A stretch of 25,106 bases of DNA from an uncultured Collinsella sp. (lineage in GTDB: Bacteria; Actinomycetota; Coriobacteriia; Coriobacteriales; Coriobacteriaceae), in contig CABQMF010000028.1 in the NCBI GenBank assembly GCA_902465265.1, positions 1 through 25,106 on the forward strand, given 5' to 3'. Of this stretch, positions 1-7,452 are shown in pieces. The position numbers and the translations under genes were made by a program. Within the stretch, counting starts at the first letter, position 1, and every line of letters begins with the position of its first letter. The notes beneath the pieces were generated by a model. It did no database searches and had not been told where the DNA came from. It saw only the letters and a list, made by a program, of their open reading frames with translations.

Positions 1-14
1 TTTCACCGCAACTT
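1..14. repeat. Partial copy of a short repeat (TTTCACCGCAACTT)
   Basis: The first 14 bases of the window match the right arm of the 27-bp inverted repeat at 1256-1326 and a copy near 19504. The window edge probably truncates this copy. With the second copy it brackets the gene at 187-1194 in direct orientation. Confidence 0.6.
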
Positions 15-74
15 TCTGTAAGGGTGGTTTTTAATACCGCCGAGGGGCACTAATCAACCGTTTGCCGATATGTT

Positions 75-97
75 TGGCTCTGACTCATGGCTCTGAC
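75..97. repeat. Short tandem direct repeat upstream of the first gene
   Basis: TGGCTCTGAC occurs at 75-84 and again at 88-97, giving a 13-bp period in the upstream region of the gene starting at 187. This could be a pair of regulator half-sites or chance. Nothing else ties it to a known family. Confidence 0.3.
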
Positions 98-186
98 CTG
101 CTCCGTCAAGCTTTTGGTCAGTTCATGGCAAGGTCTGGCGGACCAAATATGGGATAGCGTAGTGTCATTCACTCCCCCTCGAGACC

Positions 187-1194
187 ATGGGGTCGAAAAT
201 GAGCCATGATAAACGCTGTTCCAAACCGCAAGTAGAGCTGTTCTTCCGGTTATTCGAGGCCCATCATGGCGGGCACCTGTTTGTAGCTACCAAAAAATGG
301 GATGAACGCTGTGCCTACGCGCTCATGCAAAAAGAGATGATTATTCGACTCTACAACCATGTCTACGCTGATCCCGCGTATTGGAATGACCTCGGCGTCG
401 AAGATCGCATCTTTCAATTGGCATCCGCTATTGCAGTCGTTGAACCGGATGCCGTGTTTTGCGGAGCAACGGCGGCACTGCTCTATGGCATCGGTTCTGC
501 ATATTCGCTTCTCGACAAGGTGCAAGTGCTGCTGCCGCGTTCCACCAGACGCGATATGTACGAATTCGTTGAATACCGACGCTGGCGGCCGGGCGACATA
601 TGGCAGCTCGGCCCGTTTACGCTGACGGATCCGTATCGAACGGTTGTTGATATCGCCCGAACGAGCGCCTTTCGCTATGCACTGGGCTATGTTGATGGCT
701 TGGCCCGTGAGTACGATGTCGAACGCGAAGAGCTGCGAGCATATGCGCAGGCAAATTGCCGGGGGCTGCATGGCATCGCGCGCGCTTTTGACGTTTTTGA
801 GCATATGGATGGCAGGTCAGACAATGGCGGCGAGTCCGAGGCGAGAGCAGCGATGATTCTCGCTGGGGTTGCCGCGCCTGAGCTTCAAGTTGAGATACCG
901 CGACCAGGAAACGCTGGCTATTATTTGGCAGATTACGGCTGGCAGATGCCAAACGGCTCTTGGATGCTGGCTGAGCTGCATGGACTAGGCAAGTTTGAGG
1001 ACGATACCCGAAATGATCCGGAACATACTGCGGCAAAAACCTATCGAGCTGCCCTCGTGCGCGACGCGAACCTGCGCGCCATGGGCCACAGCGTCATTCA
1101 TTTCAAGCTCTCAGACACCTACGATGTCAAAGCGTTCGGCTCCATGATGCGCGGCTACGGTATACCAACCACAAAACCCTACGCAGGCTCCTGA
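187..1194 (+). CDS. AbiEi-like / DUF559-like protein of unknown function
   Basis: This 335-residue protein has an N-terminal part (about 12-75) resembling the winged-helix of AbiEi-type antitoxins common in actinobacteria. A middle region (about 75-200) carries the family-like 'FCGATAALLYGI' and 'LTDPYRTVVDIAR' segments. The C-terminal part (about 215-320) looks like a Vsr/DUF559 PD-(D/E)xK fold: an early Glu in 'ESEARA', an Asp in 'LADYGW' and 'AELHG' where active nucleases usually have E-x-D. No partner toxin (AbiEii) is adjacent, so a toxin-antitoxin role is unproven; it may be a solitary regulator or a decayed nuclease. A second in-frame ATG at 199 is an alternative start, and neither has a strong Shine-Dalgarno. 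By eye it is less GC-rich than the rest of the window. It is bounded by repeat copies and sits beside tRNA genes, which fits an acquired accessory gene. Confidence 0.6.
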   Translation: MGSKMSHDKRCSKPQVELFFRLFEAHHGGHLFVATKKWDERCAYALMQKEMIIRLYNHVYADPAYWNDLGVEDRIFQLASAIAVVEPDAVFCGATAALLYGIGSAYSLLDKVQVLLPRSTRRDMYEFVEYRRWRPGDIWQLGPFTLTDPYRTVVDIARTSAFRYALGYVDGLAREYDVEREELRAYAQANCRGLHGIARAFDVFEHMDGRSDNGGESEARAAMILAGVAAPELQVEIPRPGNAGYYLADYGWQMPNGSWMLAELHGLGKFEDDTRNDPEHTAAKTYRAALVRDANLRAMGHSVIHFKLSDTYDVKAFGSMMRGYGIPTTKPYAGS

Positions 1195-1255
1195 CCGGCT
1201 GCCCTCATCTTCTCGACAACAGAACCCATCATCGACCCAGCCCGCTCGGCCTCAA

Positions 1256-1326
1256 TAAGTTGCGGTGAAATAGTTCCTGGATAACAGCTTTTGCGGCTAA
1301 TCCAGGAACTATTTCACCGCAACTTA
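1256..1326. repeat. Perfect 27-bp inverted repeat with 17-nt spacer
   Basis: The arms at 1256-1282 and 1300-1326 are exact reverse complements; the outer part reads TAAGTTGCGGTGAAATAG. No T-run follows on either side, so it is not a canonical intrinsic terminator. The outer 14-18 bases recur at position 1 and near 19504, so it belongs to a dispersed repeat family (REP- or MITE-like). It lies between the end of the DUF559-like gene and the tRNA terminator. Confidence 0.85.
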
Positions 1327-1351
1327 GGTGGGGAAGTGGGGTCCTGGCATG

Positions 1352-1393
1352 TATATGAAAATGGCTCTGGTCCCAAAAGGAATCAGAGCCATT
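1352..1393 (-). terminator. Intrinsic terminator of the tRNA-Pro/tRNA-Gly transcript
   Basis: On the minus strand, AATGGCTCTG and CAGAGCCATT (1384-1393 and 1360-1369) form a 10-bp stem with a 14-nt loop. The stem is followed by a T-rich stretch (TTTTCATAT). It lies 11 nt beyond the 3' end of tRNA-Gly. Confidence 0.7.
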
Positions 1394-1404
1394 CATCTAT
1401 CTTA

Positions 1405-1478
1405 TGGAGCGGGCGACGGGAATCGAACCCGCGTCATCAGCTTGGAAGGCTGGGGTTCTACCATTGAACTACGCCCGC
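1405..1478 (-). tRNA. tRNA-Gly (anticodon TCC)
   Basis: The minus-strand sequence folds as a tRNA. The 7-bp acceptor stem is GCGGGCG/CGCCCGC, the anticodon loop is CTTCCAA with TCC at the anticodon, and the T arm contains GGTTCGATTCC. The 3' CCA is encoded (positions 1405-1407), with a T discriminator. It is the second gene of a two-tRNA transcript, 6 nt after tRNA-Pro. Confidence 0.95.
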
Positions 1479-1484
1479 AAGATA

Positions 1485-1561
1485 TGGTCGGGACGACAGG
1501 ATTTGAACCTGCGACATCCTGCTCCCAAAGCAGGCGCGCTACCAAACTGCGCCACGTCCCG
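1485..1561 (-). tRNA. tRNA-Pro (anticodon TGG)
   Basis: The minus-strand cloverleaf has acceptor stem CGGGACG/CGTCCCG, an anticodon stem CCTGC/GCAGG around loop TTTGGGA (anticodon TGG), a T arm with GGTTCAAATCC, discriminator A and encoded CCA. It is the first gene of the tRNA pair, about 50 nt downstream of a good promoter. Confidence 0.95.
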
Positions 1562-1612
1562 AAGGTGTTGAGCAGCTAAGGTCTAAACCTTGCGTGTCCC
1601 AAAGCGAAGGAA

Positions 1613-1641
1613 ATTATAGGGGAGACTCCCCGCCTGTGCAA
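1613..1641 (-). promoter_or_regulatory. Sigma-70-type promoter of the tRNA pair
   Basis: The minus strand has TTGCAC (1641-1636), a 17-nt spacer, then a perfect TATAAT (1618-1613). Transcription would start near 1606 and run into tRNA-Pro at 1561. The spacer contains a small GGGGAG/CTCCCC inverted repeat. Confidence 0.75.
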
Positions 1642-1652
1642 GCATTGATGCC

Positions 1653-3011
1653 TTAGCTCCTCGAATGTGCAACAAAACGACTATGGAGCAGGCCGATTAC
1701 AAAGGCAACCACGGCAACCGGCGCCCACGCGGCACCGATATCCGCCAGTGGCAGCGCATCGAACGGCAGCCACACGCCCGCAAAGAACGCATCGCGAACC
1801 GAGGTGATCACGCTCTGCACCGCGACAACGCCGCCGACCCAAACCCACACTTGCGGATGCGCGTCGCAAAAACCGTGCACCAGGCCCATAAGTACTAGCA
1901 CGATGGCAACGGGATACAAGGCGTTGAGCATGGGCACCGAGAACATAAGGATCACGTCGAGGCCCACGTTGGAGAGCACGCACGAAAACGCCGCGAACAC
2001 AAAGGCGAGAACCGCGAAGGGACGGCGCATGGCCTCCTCGGAAGCCTCCGCTCCCCCTTCGACCACATACGTCTCGCAGAAGTAACGCGAGCAGCAGCTA
2101 ATAAGGCCGATGCACACGTTCATGCATGCAAGGAAAAAGATAGCAAAGACCACGACCGTGCCTGCAAGACCAAAGTGTATAGAGGCCGAACGCGCAAGGA
2201 TCGCGGCGCCGTTGGTGGCATCGGGCATGACCGTGCCGAGCTGCATGCCGGCAAGCGCCAGGCCGCAGTAGATGATGGCCATGAGCACACCGGCGATCAC
2301 ACCGGAGCGTGAGATCTCGAAGGCCACGCGCTTATCGTCGGTAACACCCAACTCGTGGATGGTCTCGGCGATGATGATGCCGAAGGCGAGCGACGCGAGC
2401 AGGTCCATGGTCTGATAGCCAGTCAAAAAGCCCTGCACGGCGGCGCCTGCATCGTAGGGAGTCTGAGGCGCGGCAGCGGGACCAAGCGGCGAGATCACAG
2501 CAGCACCCACGACCAGCACGATGAGCGCAATGAGCGCGGGGCCCGTAATGCGGCCGAGCACGCGCGTGATGACACCCGGGCGCAGCGTGAGCACAAACGC
2601 GACCACGAAGAACCCGATGGCAAACACCAGGCGAGCTGTGCCGAGCGAGACGCCCTCGGGCAGCAGCGGCACCAGCATCTCGAAGGCCGTAGAGCTTGTG
2701 CGAGGAATGGCCAGGCACGGACCGATGGCCAGATAGACCGCCGCAACGAAGAATTCGCCAAACTTGGGATGCACGCGGCCGGCAAGCTCGCGCGCCGTTC
2801 CGGCAAGCGCCACGGCGATAAAGCCCATGACGGGCAGGCCAATGGCAGCTATGAGAAAGCCGAGCATGGCAACCGGCGTGGCAGAGCCTGCCTGCAGCGC
2901 CAGCAGCGGCGGAATAATGAGGTTGCCGGCGCCAAAGAGCATCGAGAACAGGGCGATGCCGACTGTAACGACATGGTCGGAACGTAGACCACGCGAGGCG
3001 GATGAGGCCAT
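1653..3011 (-). CDS. brnQ: Branched-chain amino acid transport carrier (LIVCS family, BrnQ)
   Basis: This 452-residue, very hydrophobic inner-membrane protein should have about 12 transmembrane helices. The N-terminal 'GIALFSMLFGAGNLIIPP' is the hallmark of LIVCS carriers, which import Leu, Ile and Val with Na+ or H+. Length is normal for the family. The ATG start is preceded by AAAGG at 7-nt spacing. Only 18 nt separate the start from the 3' end of a strong terminator that closes the selenium operon upstream, leaving no obvious room for a separate promoter. It may therefore be expressed by read-through or from a promoter inside the preceding gene. Substrate choice among the branched-chain amino acids cannot be read from sequence. 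Confidence 0.93.
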   Translation of the reverse strand: MASSASRGLRSDHVVTVGIALFSMLFGAGNLIIPPLLALQAGSATPVAMLGFLIAAIGLPVMGFIAVALAGTARELAGRVHPKFGEFFVAAVYLAIGPCLAIPRTSSTAFEMLVPLLPEGVSLGTARLVFAIGFFVVAFVLTLRPGVITRVLGRITGPALIALIVLVVGAAVISPLGPAAAPQTPYDAGAAVQGFLTGYQTMDLLASLAFGIIIAETIHELGVTDDKRVAFEISRSGVIAGVLMAIIYCGLALAGMQLGTVMPDATNGAAILARSASIHFGLAGTVVVFAIFFLACMNVCIGLISCCSRYFCETYVVEGGAEASEEAMRRPFAVLAFVFAAFSCVLSNVGLDVILMFSVPMLNALYPVAIVLVLMGLVHGFCDAHPQVWVWVGGVVAVQSVITSVRDAFFAGVWLPFDALPLADIGAAWAPVAVVAFVIGLLHSRFVAHSRS

Positions 3012-3029
3012 GAGAGCACCTTTCGAATC

Positions 3030-3064
3030 AAAACAAAAACGGGACGGGCAAAAGACCCGTCCCG
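3030..3064 (-). terminator. Intrinsic terminator after the selenium operon
   Basis: On the minus strand CGGGACGGG and CCCGTCCCG (3064-3056 and 3048-3040) form a perfect 9-bp GC stem, followed by TTTTTGTTTT. It lies just downstream of the desulfurase-like gene stop (3088) and just upstream of brnQ. Confidence 0.9.
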
Positions 3065-3087
3065 CAAGTATAAACGGTCTAGCAGCT

Positions 3088-4227
3088 TTAGCAGGCTAAA
3101 TCGCGCAAAGCGCCAATCGCGGTGTCGACTTCTTCGTCCGTATTGAAATACCCAAACGAGAAACGAACGACACCCTGACGCTCGGTCCCCAGCGCGCGGT
3201 GCATGAGCGGAGCGCAATGGGCACCGGGGCGCGTCGCAATCCCCCACCCTTGCATGAGCGCGTCCGAGATCTCGGCAGAGTCGATATCGACCACATTGAG
3301 CGACACAATCGCCGAGCGCGTCGGCTGGTCAAAGGCACCGTAGAGCTTAATCCCCGGAATCTCGCGCACGCCAGCGAGAAAGCGATCAGCCAGCGCTCGC
3401 TCATGCGCCGCGATCGCCTCGACCCCGCCTTGCGCCTCGATAAAGTCGAGGCCGGCGGAAAGGCCCGCGATGCCGTGACCGTTGAGCGTGCCCGCCTCAA
3501 GGCGCGTGGGCCACTCAAGCGGCTGCAGTGCATCGAAGCTGTGCACACCCGTGCCACCCATGGCCCACGGAGCCACGTCAATGCCCTCCGCAACGGCAAG
3601 GCCGCCGGTGCCTTGCGGACCCATGAGCCCCTTGTGACCGGTAAAGCACACGACGTCGAGCCCCATGGCCTGCATATCGATATGCGCTGTGCCGGCAGAC
3701 TGCGAGGCATCGACGATCGCAAGCGCGCCGACCGCATGGGCCATGGCGGCCACGCGTGCAATGTCGACCGCGTTGCCGGTCACATTGGAAGCGTGCGTCA
3801 CCACCACGGCACGCGTGCCCGGCGTGACCAGCTGCTCGAGCTCGTCGTAGTCGAGCGCGCCGTTCGCGTCGCAGCCCGCATGCTCAACGGTAACGCCCTG
3901 CTCTGCCGTCAGGCGGTTGAGCGGACGTAGCACGGAGTTGTGCTCGAGCACCGTTGTGACCACGCGGTCGCCGGGGCGCACCACGCCACAGATGGCGGTG
4001 TTGAGCGCCGCCGTGGAGTTGGGCGTAAAGCACACATGGTCCGCCCTCGGGCAACCCAAAAGGCGCGCGAGCTTGGCACGGCAGCCATGAATCGTACGCG
4101 CGGCATCGAGGGCACCCGACGTCGCGCCGCGTCCGGCATTGCCGAGCGAGCACATCGCCTGCGTCACGGCATCGATGACCGTCTGCGGCTTGTGCATGGT
4201 CGTCGCCGCGTTATCCAGGTAGATCAT
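3088..4227 (-). CDS. Cysteine-desulfurase-like class V aminotransferase of the selenium cluster
   Basis: This 379-residue PLP enzyme is of the NifS/SufS-like class V fold. The N-terminal 'IYLDNAATT' is typical, the PLP-binding Lys is K199 in 'FTGHKGLMGPQGTGG', and a candidate catalytic Cys is C338 in 'RPGAHCAPLMH'. The family removes sulfur or selenium from (seleno)cysteine as an enzyme-bound persulfide or perselenide. Its place after selD, yedF and a DUF3343 gene suggests that it supplies reduced selenium. The start was set at the ATG at 4227, which forms a 4-bp ATGA overlap with the preceding gene's stop; a start at 4242 would add 5 residues. It is the last gene before the operon terminator. 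Whether it prefers Sec or Cys is inference. Confidence 0.88.
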   Translation of the reverse strand: MIYLDNAATTMHKPQTVIDAVTQAMCSLGNAGRGATSGALDAARTIHGCRAKLARLLGCPRADHVCFTPNSTAALNTAICGVVRPGDRVVTTVLEHNSVLRPLNRLTAEQGVTVEHAGCDANGALDYDELEQLVTPGTRAVVVTHASNVTGNAVDIARVAAMAHAVGALAIVDASQSAGTAHIDMQAMGLDVVCFTGHKGLMGPQGTGGLAVAEGIDVAPWAMGGTGVHSFDALQPLEWPTRLEAGTLNGHGIAGLSAGLDFIEAQGGVEAIAAHERALADRFLAGVREIPGIKLYGAFDQPTRSAIVSLNVVDIDSAEISDALMQGWGIATRPGAHCAPLMHRALGTERQGVVRFSFGYFNTDEEVDTAIGALRDLAC

Positions 4228-4475
4228 CGCACGACCTCCCACATTTCAATCACGGTAAAGCCCTCGGTGGGAACGCCTGCCGCGGCAAGCTCGCCGCGCA
4301 GCAGGTCCTCATCGGCAGGCAACGCCTTCCACGCCAGACCGCAGCCGGCAGCGACCTCCCCGGGCACGGGAATCGTGCGCCCGGGAAGGCCGCGCTCGAT
4401 GCATAGGGTCTCGCACCCCATGGCGGCCGCCGTGGTAGGAAACGTGATGACAAGCGCAGGGCGCTTCTCCCTCAT
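4224..4475 (-). CDS. DUF3343 protein, putative Se/S carrier
   Basis: This 83-residue cytoplasmic protein has the DUF3343 look: an N-terminal strand 'ALVITFPTTAAAMGCE', then 'PVPGEVAAGCGLAWKA' with a conserved Cys (C45) before Gly-Leu. Members of the family are commonly found beside yedF and selD and are regarded as small carriers of selenium or sulfur. Two further Cys (C21, C25) lie in the first helix. The ATG follows GGAG at 5-nt spacing. The gene is 19 nt after yedF and overlaps the desulfurase-like gene by 4 bp, so it should be translationally coupled to it. The carrier role is inferred from family and context. Confidence 0.82.
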   Translation of the reverse strand: MREKRPALVITFPTTAAAMGCETLCIERGLPGRTIPVPGEVAAGCGLAWKALPADEDLLRGELAAAGVPTEGFTVIEMWEVVR

Positions 4476-4494
4476 GGCAACTCCAACAAATACG

Positions 4495-5121
4495 CTACGG
4501 GCGCACGACGCGCACGGCCTGCTCCATCTTCTCCACGATCACGTACATGTTGGTGACCTCGCCCACCGCGAGCTGGTCCTTAATGCCATAGTGATCGAGG
4601 CAGGTGCCGCAGGTAAGGATCTCGACACCCTGCTCGGCCAGGCCCTTCAGGTCATCGAGCACCGGAGAGCCCTCGACGGTGAGCTTGGCGCCACCGTTGT
4701 AGAACAGCATGGTCGCGGGCAACTCCTCCTGCTGCGTCACGGCAAAGATAAACGCCTTCATGAGCTTGTGGCCCAGCTCGTCGTCGCCACGGCCCATGCA
4801 ATCGGTGTAGACGGAAATGACGAGTTTGCCCTTGCCGGCGCTGGCGTCACAGAAGGCAGCGCCATCCTGCTCGGGATCGGCCACGGCAACGGCGCCAGAG
4901 GTCGCCACGGTCACGTGCCACTCGGCGTCCGAGATCTTCTCGACCGAAGCCGTGCAGCCCTTCTCCTGCGCCATCTTGGAGATGTTCTTGACGGCGGTCT
5001 CGTTGTCGACCGCGGTCACGACGGCGCCCTCGCCATCGAGCTGCTTCAGGGCTTTGAGCGTCTTGACGACGGGCAGCGGGCAGGCATCGCCCATGGCATT
5101 GACTTCAATTTTGGTAGACAT
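4495..5121 (-). CDS. yedF: Selenium metabolism protein YedF (TusA-DsrE fusion)
   Basis: This 208-residue protein has an N-terminal TusA-like domain (about 1-75) with the sulfur-carrier Cys C14 in 'GDACPLPVVKTL', and a C-terminal DsrE-like domain (about 95-205). The DsrE part contains 'GAKLTVEGSPVLDDLKGLAEQG' followed by 'LTCGTCLDHYG', a C-x-x-C pair. This arrangement defines the YedF proteins linked to selenium use, in which the TusA Cys is thought to relay reduced Se or S. It lies 59 nt after selD and 19 nt before the DUF3343 gene. The ATG is preceded by AAAGGA at about 8 nt. It shows no truncation. Confidence 0.92.
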   Translation of the reverse strand: MSTKIEVNAMGDACPLPVVKTLKALKQLDGEGAVVTAVDNETAVKNISKMAQEKGCTASVEKISDAEWHVTVATSGAVAVADPEQDGAAFCDASAGKGKLVISVYTDCMGRGDDELGHKLMKAFIFAVTQQEELPATMLFYNGGAKLTVEGSPVLDDLKGLAEQGVEILTCGTCLDHYGIKDQLAVGEVTNMYVIVEKMEQAVRVVRP

Positions 5122-5180
5122 AGCTTTTTTCCTTTCGAATAAATCGTTTTAGAACGGTTCATAGTTCAATAAACGTGTCG

Positions 5181-6230
5181 TTAACGGACAACGTGGACGG
5201 CAGGACCGCCCGGCACCGGCTCGCGCACGCGACCGACGACGGCGGCAACGCGCCCCTCGGCATGCAGACGGCGCACAAGCTCATCCGTATCGGCAGCAGG
5301 CGCCGCGATGAGCAAACCGCCCGAGGTTTGCGGATCGTACAGCGCATCCAACATGCCCGGCTCCAGGTCATCATCGGCCGCCACGCGCGGGCCAAAGAAA
5401 TCCTGGTTGCGGTAGGCGCCGGCAGGAATAATGCCAAGGCGCGCCATGTCGAGCACCTGGTCAAAGAGCGGTACCGCTCCCGACGTAAGCTCAATCTGCA
5501 CACCCGAGCCCTCGGCCATCTCGCACGCATGCCCGATCAGGCCAAAGCCCGTAATGTCGGTGCAGCCGTGAAGCTCGAGTCCCTCGGCCAGGCGAATCGG
5601 GGCCTCGTTGAGGGTGCGCATCGAGTCAAACATGGCTGCGGCCTCGTCCTGCCCGATGAGCTCGCCCTTAATGGCCGTGGTGATAATGCCCGAGCCGATT
5701 GCCTTGGTCAGCAGTAGAACATCGCCCACGCGCGCGCCGCTGTTGGCGAGCATACGGTCAAGCGCGACAAAGCCGCTCACGGACAGGCCATACTTGGGCT
5801 CGTCGTCGTTGATGGTGTGGCCGCCCGCGATGGTGCAGCCGGCCTCGACGCACGTGTCGGCGCCACCCGCCAAAATCTGCCCAGCGACCTCAACGCCCAG
5901 GCAACTGGGTATGCACAGCAAGTTCATGGCATGGCTCGGTCGTCCACCCATGGCGTATATGTCCGACAGCGAGTTTGCCGCCGCGATCTGGCCAAACAGG
6001 AACGGGTCGTCGACCATCGGTGGGAAGAAGTCGATGGACTGCACGAGGCCCAGGTTCTCCCCTACGCGGAAGACGCTCGCATCGTCAGAGGTATCGAACC
6101 CCACGAGCAAGTTGTCGTTATGCACATTGGGTAAATCGCCCAGGACCTGGGCGAGGGCTCCGGGGGCCAACTTAGCGGCTCAACCGCTCGCGGCCGTCAT
6201 AGACGTGAGCTTAATCTGATCGTCAGCCAT
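5181..6230 (-). CDS. selD: Selenide, water dikinase SelD with an in-frame TGA (Sec17)
   Basis: The enzyme makes selenophosphate from selenide and ATP, the selenium donor for selenocysteine and selenouridine. The full protein is 349 residues if the TGA at 6182-6180 is read as selenocysteine. Residues 1-20 align without gaps to the classic SelD start: 'IKLT' at 6-9, Gly16, Sec17 in place of the catalytic Cys17, and Lys20. Downstream are the Gly/Asp-rich ATP-binding segments, e.g. 'GFDTSDDASVF', 'DFFPPMVDDPF', 'GGHTINDDEPKYGL' and 'DITGFGLIGHACEMA'. A gene caller that stops at TGA would start at the TTG at 6170 and lose the active site. The ATG at 6230 follows GAAGGGGG and overlaps the glycosyltransferase stop by 8 bp, so translation is coupled. 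A SECIS-like hairpin follows the TGA. Sec-containing SelD proteins are known in other bacteria. Confidence 0.93.
6137..6153 (-). promoter_or_regulatory. Candidate bacterial SECIS hairpin in selD
   Basis: In the mRNA sense, bases 27-43 after the TGA read CGCCCAGGUCCUGGGCG, a 7-bp stem with the AGGUC apical motif that also caps the E. coli fdhF SECIS. The apical GGU lies about 33 nt after the TGA, near the outer limit of the usual range. The element lies within selD coding sequence, as expected in bacteria. Confidence 0.6.
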
Positions 6231-7440
6231 ACGAACCCCCTTCCAACAAATCAACGACTTTAAGTATACGCCCCAGGCACGCTTCCCAAGAGACCGCCGA
6301 CGGCTCGAACGTCGAAGGCGGCTCCGCAAGCGCCTGCGCGATAGCATCTGCCAGTGCGCGCTCAAACAACGGAAGGTCGGCAGCCACGGGCGTGTCGACA
6401 TCCGTCATACGCGGCGACGCCACCCACGTCACGGGAGCACCGGGAAGCATCGCCTCCATCCAGGGACGAACGCCGGGCAAATCGGTCGCCACAACTTTGC
6501 AGCCGCACGCGAGAGCCTCGATCGTCACGAGCGGCAGACCCTCGTAAAACGAAGGCAGCACAAAGACGTCGGAACTGCGGTAGGCACGCACGAGCCCATC
6601 GCTATCCAGGCGCCCCGCCAGCGCCACCGGCACATCCGAGGCCGCAGCCAAGCGCTCGATACGCGCGTACTCGGCGTCGTCCCCGCGGCCGCCCACAAGT
6701 ACCAAACCAGATGAGCGAACGCCATCGTCAATCGGCAATGACACGGCTCGGACCAGCGACTCGACGCCCTTTTTAAAGCAAATCTTGCCCACGTACACAA
6801 GCGATCCCGGCTGCCTCGCCACGCTTGCGTCGCGGCAGAAGACGCGATGGTCGTAGCCCGTCCCAATCACGTGGATGCGATCGGCATCGACGCCGTACAC
6901 CAGGCCAATCTGCTCAGCCTGCTCAACATGGAGCGCAAAGACGGCGTCGAGCCGACGAACCGCACGTACGATGCGATCGCGCTCGAGCGCATGTGAACGC
7001 AGCTGGCGCAGGTCGGTCGAATGGCACACGGCAACAACCGGCACGCCTCGAACGCACTCGCGCGCCAATGCGGTCACCAGATACAGGTGATGGCAGAGCA
7101 CCAGATTGGGCCGAAATTCAGCCACCACCCGATCGATTGCAGCAGCAAATGCCCGCTCAAATGCCTTGAGCATCGAAGGCGTCAGGTCACGATAGCGGGT
7201 GGACGGATAGGGCATGGCATCGGACATACCGCAGATATGAAAAGGCAGCTCAGGGGTGTCGAAGTCGACGGTATAGACGGGTACGCCCGCCGGGATGTCG
7301 CCCTGCGTGTCGCCCGGGGCGGCGCCGCAGAGGACGGCGGGCTCGCACCCGGCTGCCAGCTGGGAGCGCACGAGCGCCGAAAGATACGTGCCGCTGCCCG
7401 TGCTATCGGGCTTTTGGGCCGAGATGTTGAGGATGCGCAT
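6223..7440 (-). CDS. GT4-family (GT-B) glycosyltransferase inside the selenium operon
   Basis: This 405-residue cytoplasmic or membrane-associated enzyme has two Rossmann-like halves. The N-terminal acceptor half has 'MRILNISAQKPDSTGSGTYL' with the Gly-rich loop. The C-terminal donor half runs from about 210 ('SLVYVGKICFKKGVESLVRA') to the family E-x7-E motif (E300 and E308 in 'FYEGLPLVTIEAL'), which binds the nucleotide sugar. It lies 12 nt after the activase gene and overlaps selD by 8 bp, so it is co-translated with selD. The substrate is not readable. One possibility, based only on this coupling, is a selenosugar synthase using selenophosphate, as GT4-like SenB does in selenoneine synthesis. 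A cell-surface or small-thiol glycosyltransferase carried in the operon is the plain alternative. Confidence 0.88.
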   Translation of the reverse strand: MRILNISAQKPDSTGSGTYLSALVRSQLAAGCEPAVLCGAAPGDTQGDIPAGVPVYTVDFDTPELPFHICGMSDAMPYPSTRYRDLTPSMLKAFERAFAAAIDRVVAEFRPNLVLCHHLYLVTALARECVRGVPVVAVCHSTDLRQLRSHALERDRIVRAVRRLDAVFALHVEQAEQIGLVYGVDADRIHVIGTGYDHRVFCRDASVARQPGSLVYVGKICFKKGVESLVRAVSLPIDDGVRSSGLVLVGGRGDDAEYARIERLAAASDVPVALAGRLDSDGLVRAYRSSDVFVLPSFYEGLPLVTIEALACGCKVVATDLPGVRPWMEAMLPGAPVTWVASPRMTDVDTPVAADLPLFERALADAIAQALAEPPSTFEPSAVSWEACLGRILKVVDLLEGGSYG

Positions 7441-7452
7441 CGACAGGGCCCC

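Noticed and set aside
1328..1579. 83-codon plus-strand ORF
   Set aside because: It is antisense to the two tRNA genes. Its 'GDGNRTRV' and 'TGFEPATS' stretches are the classic artefact of translating tRNA complements.
3940..5142. 400-codon plus-strand ORF
   Set aside because: It spans the opposite strand of three selenium genes and their junctions, and shows no recognisable domain.
5181..6170. selD starting at the TTG at 6170
   Set aside because: It drops the catalytic residue 17 and Lys20. The ATG at 6230 with an in-frame TGA restores the complete SelD N-terminus and has a good ribosome site.
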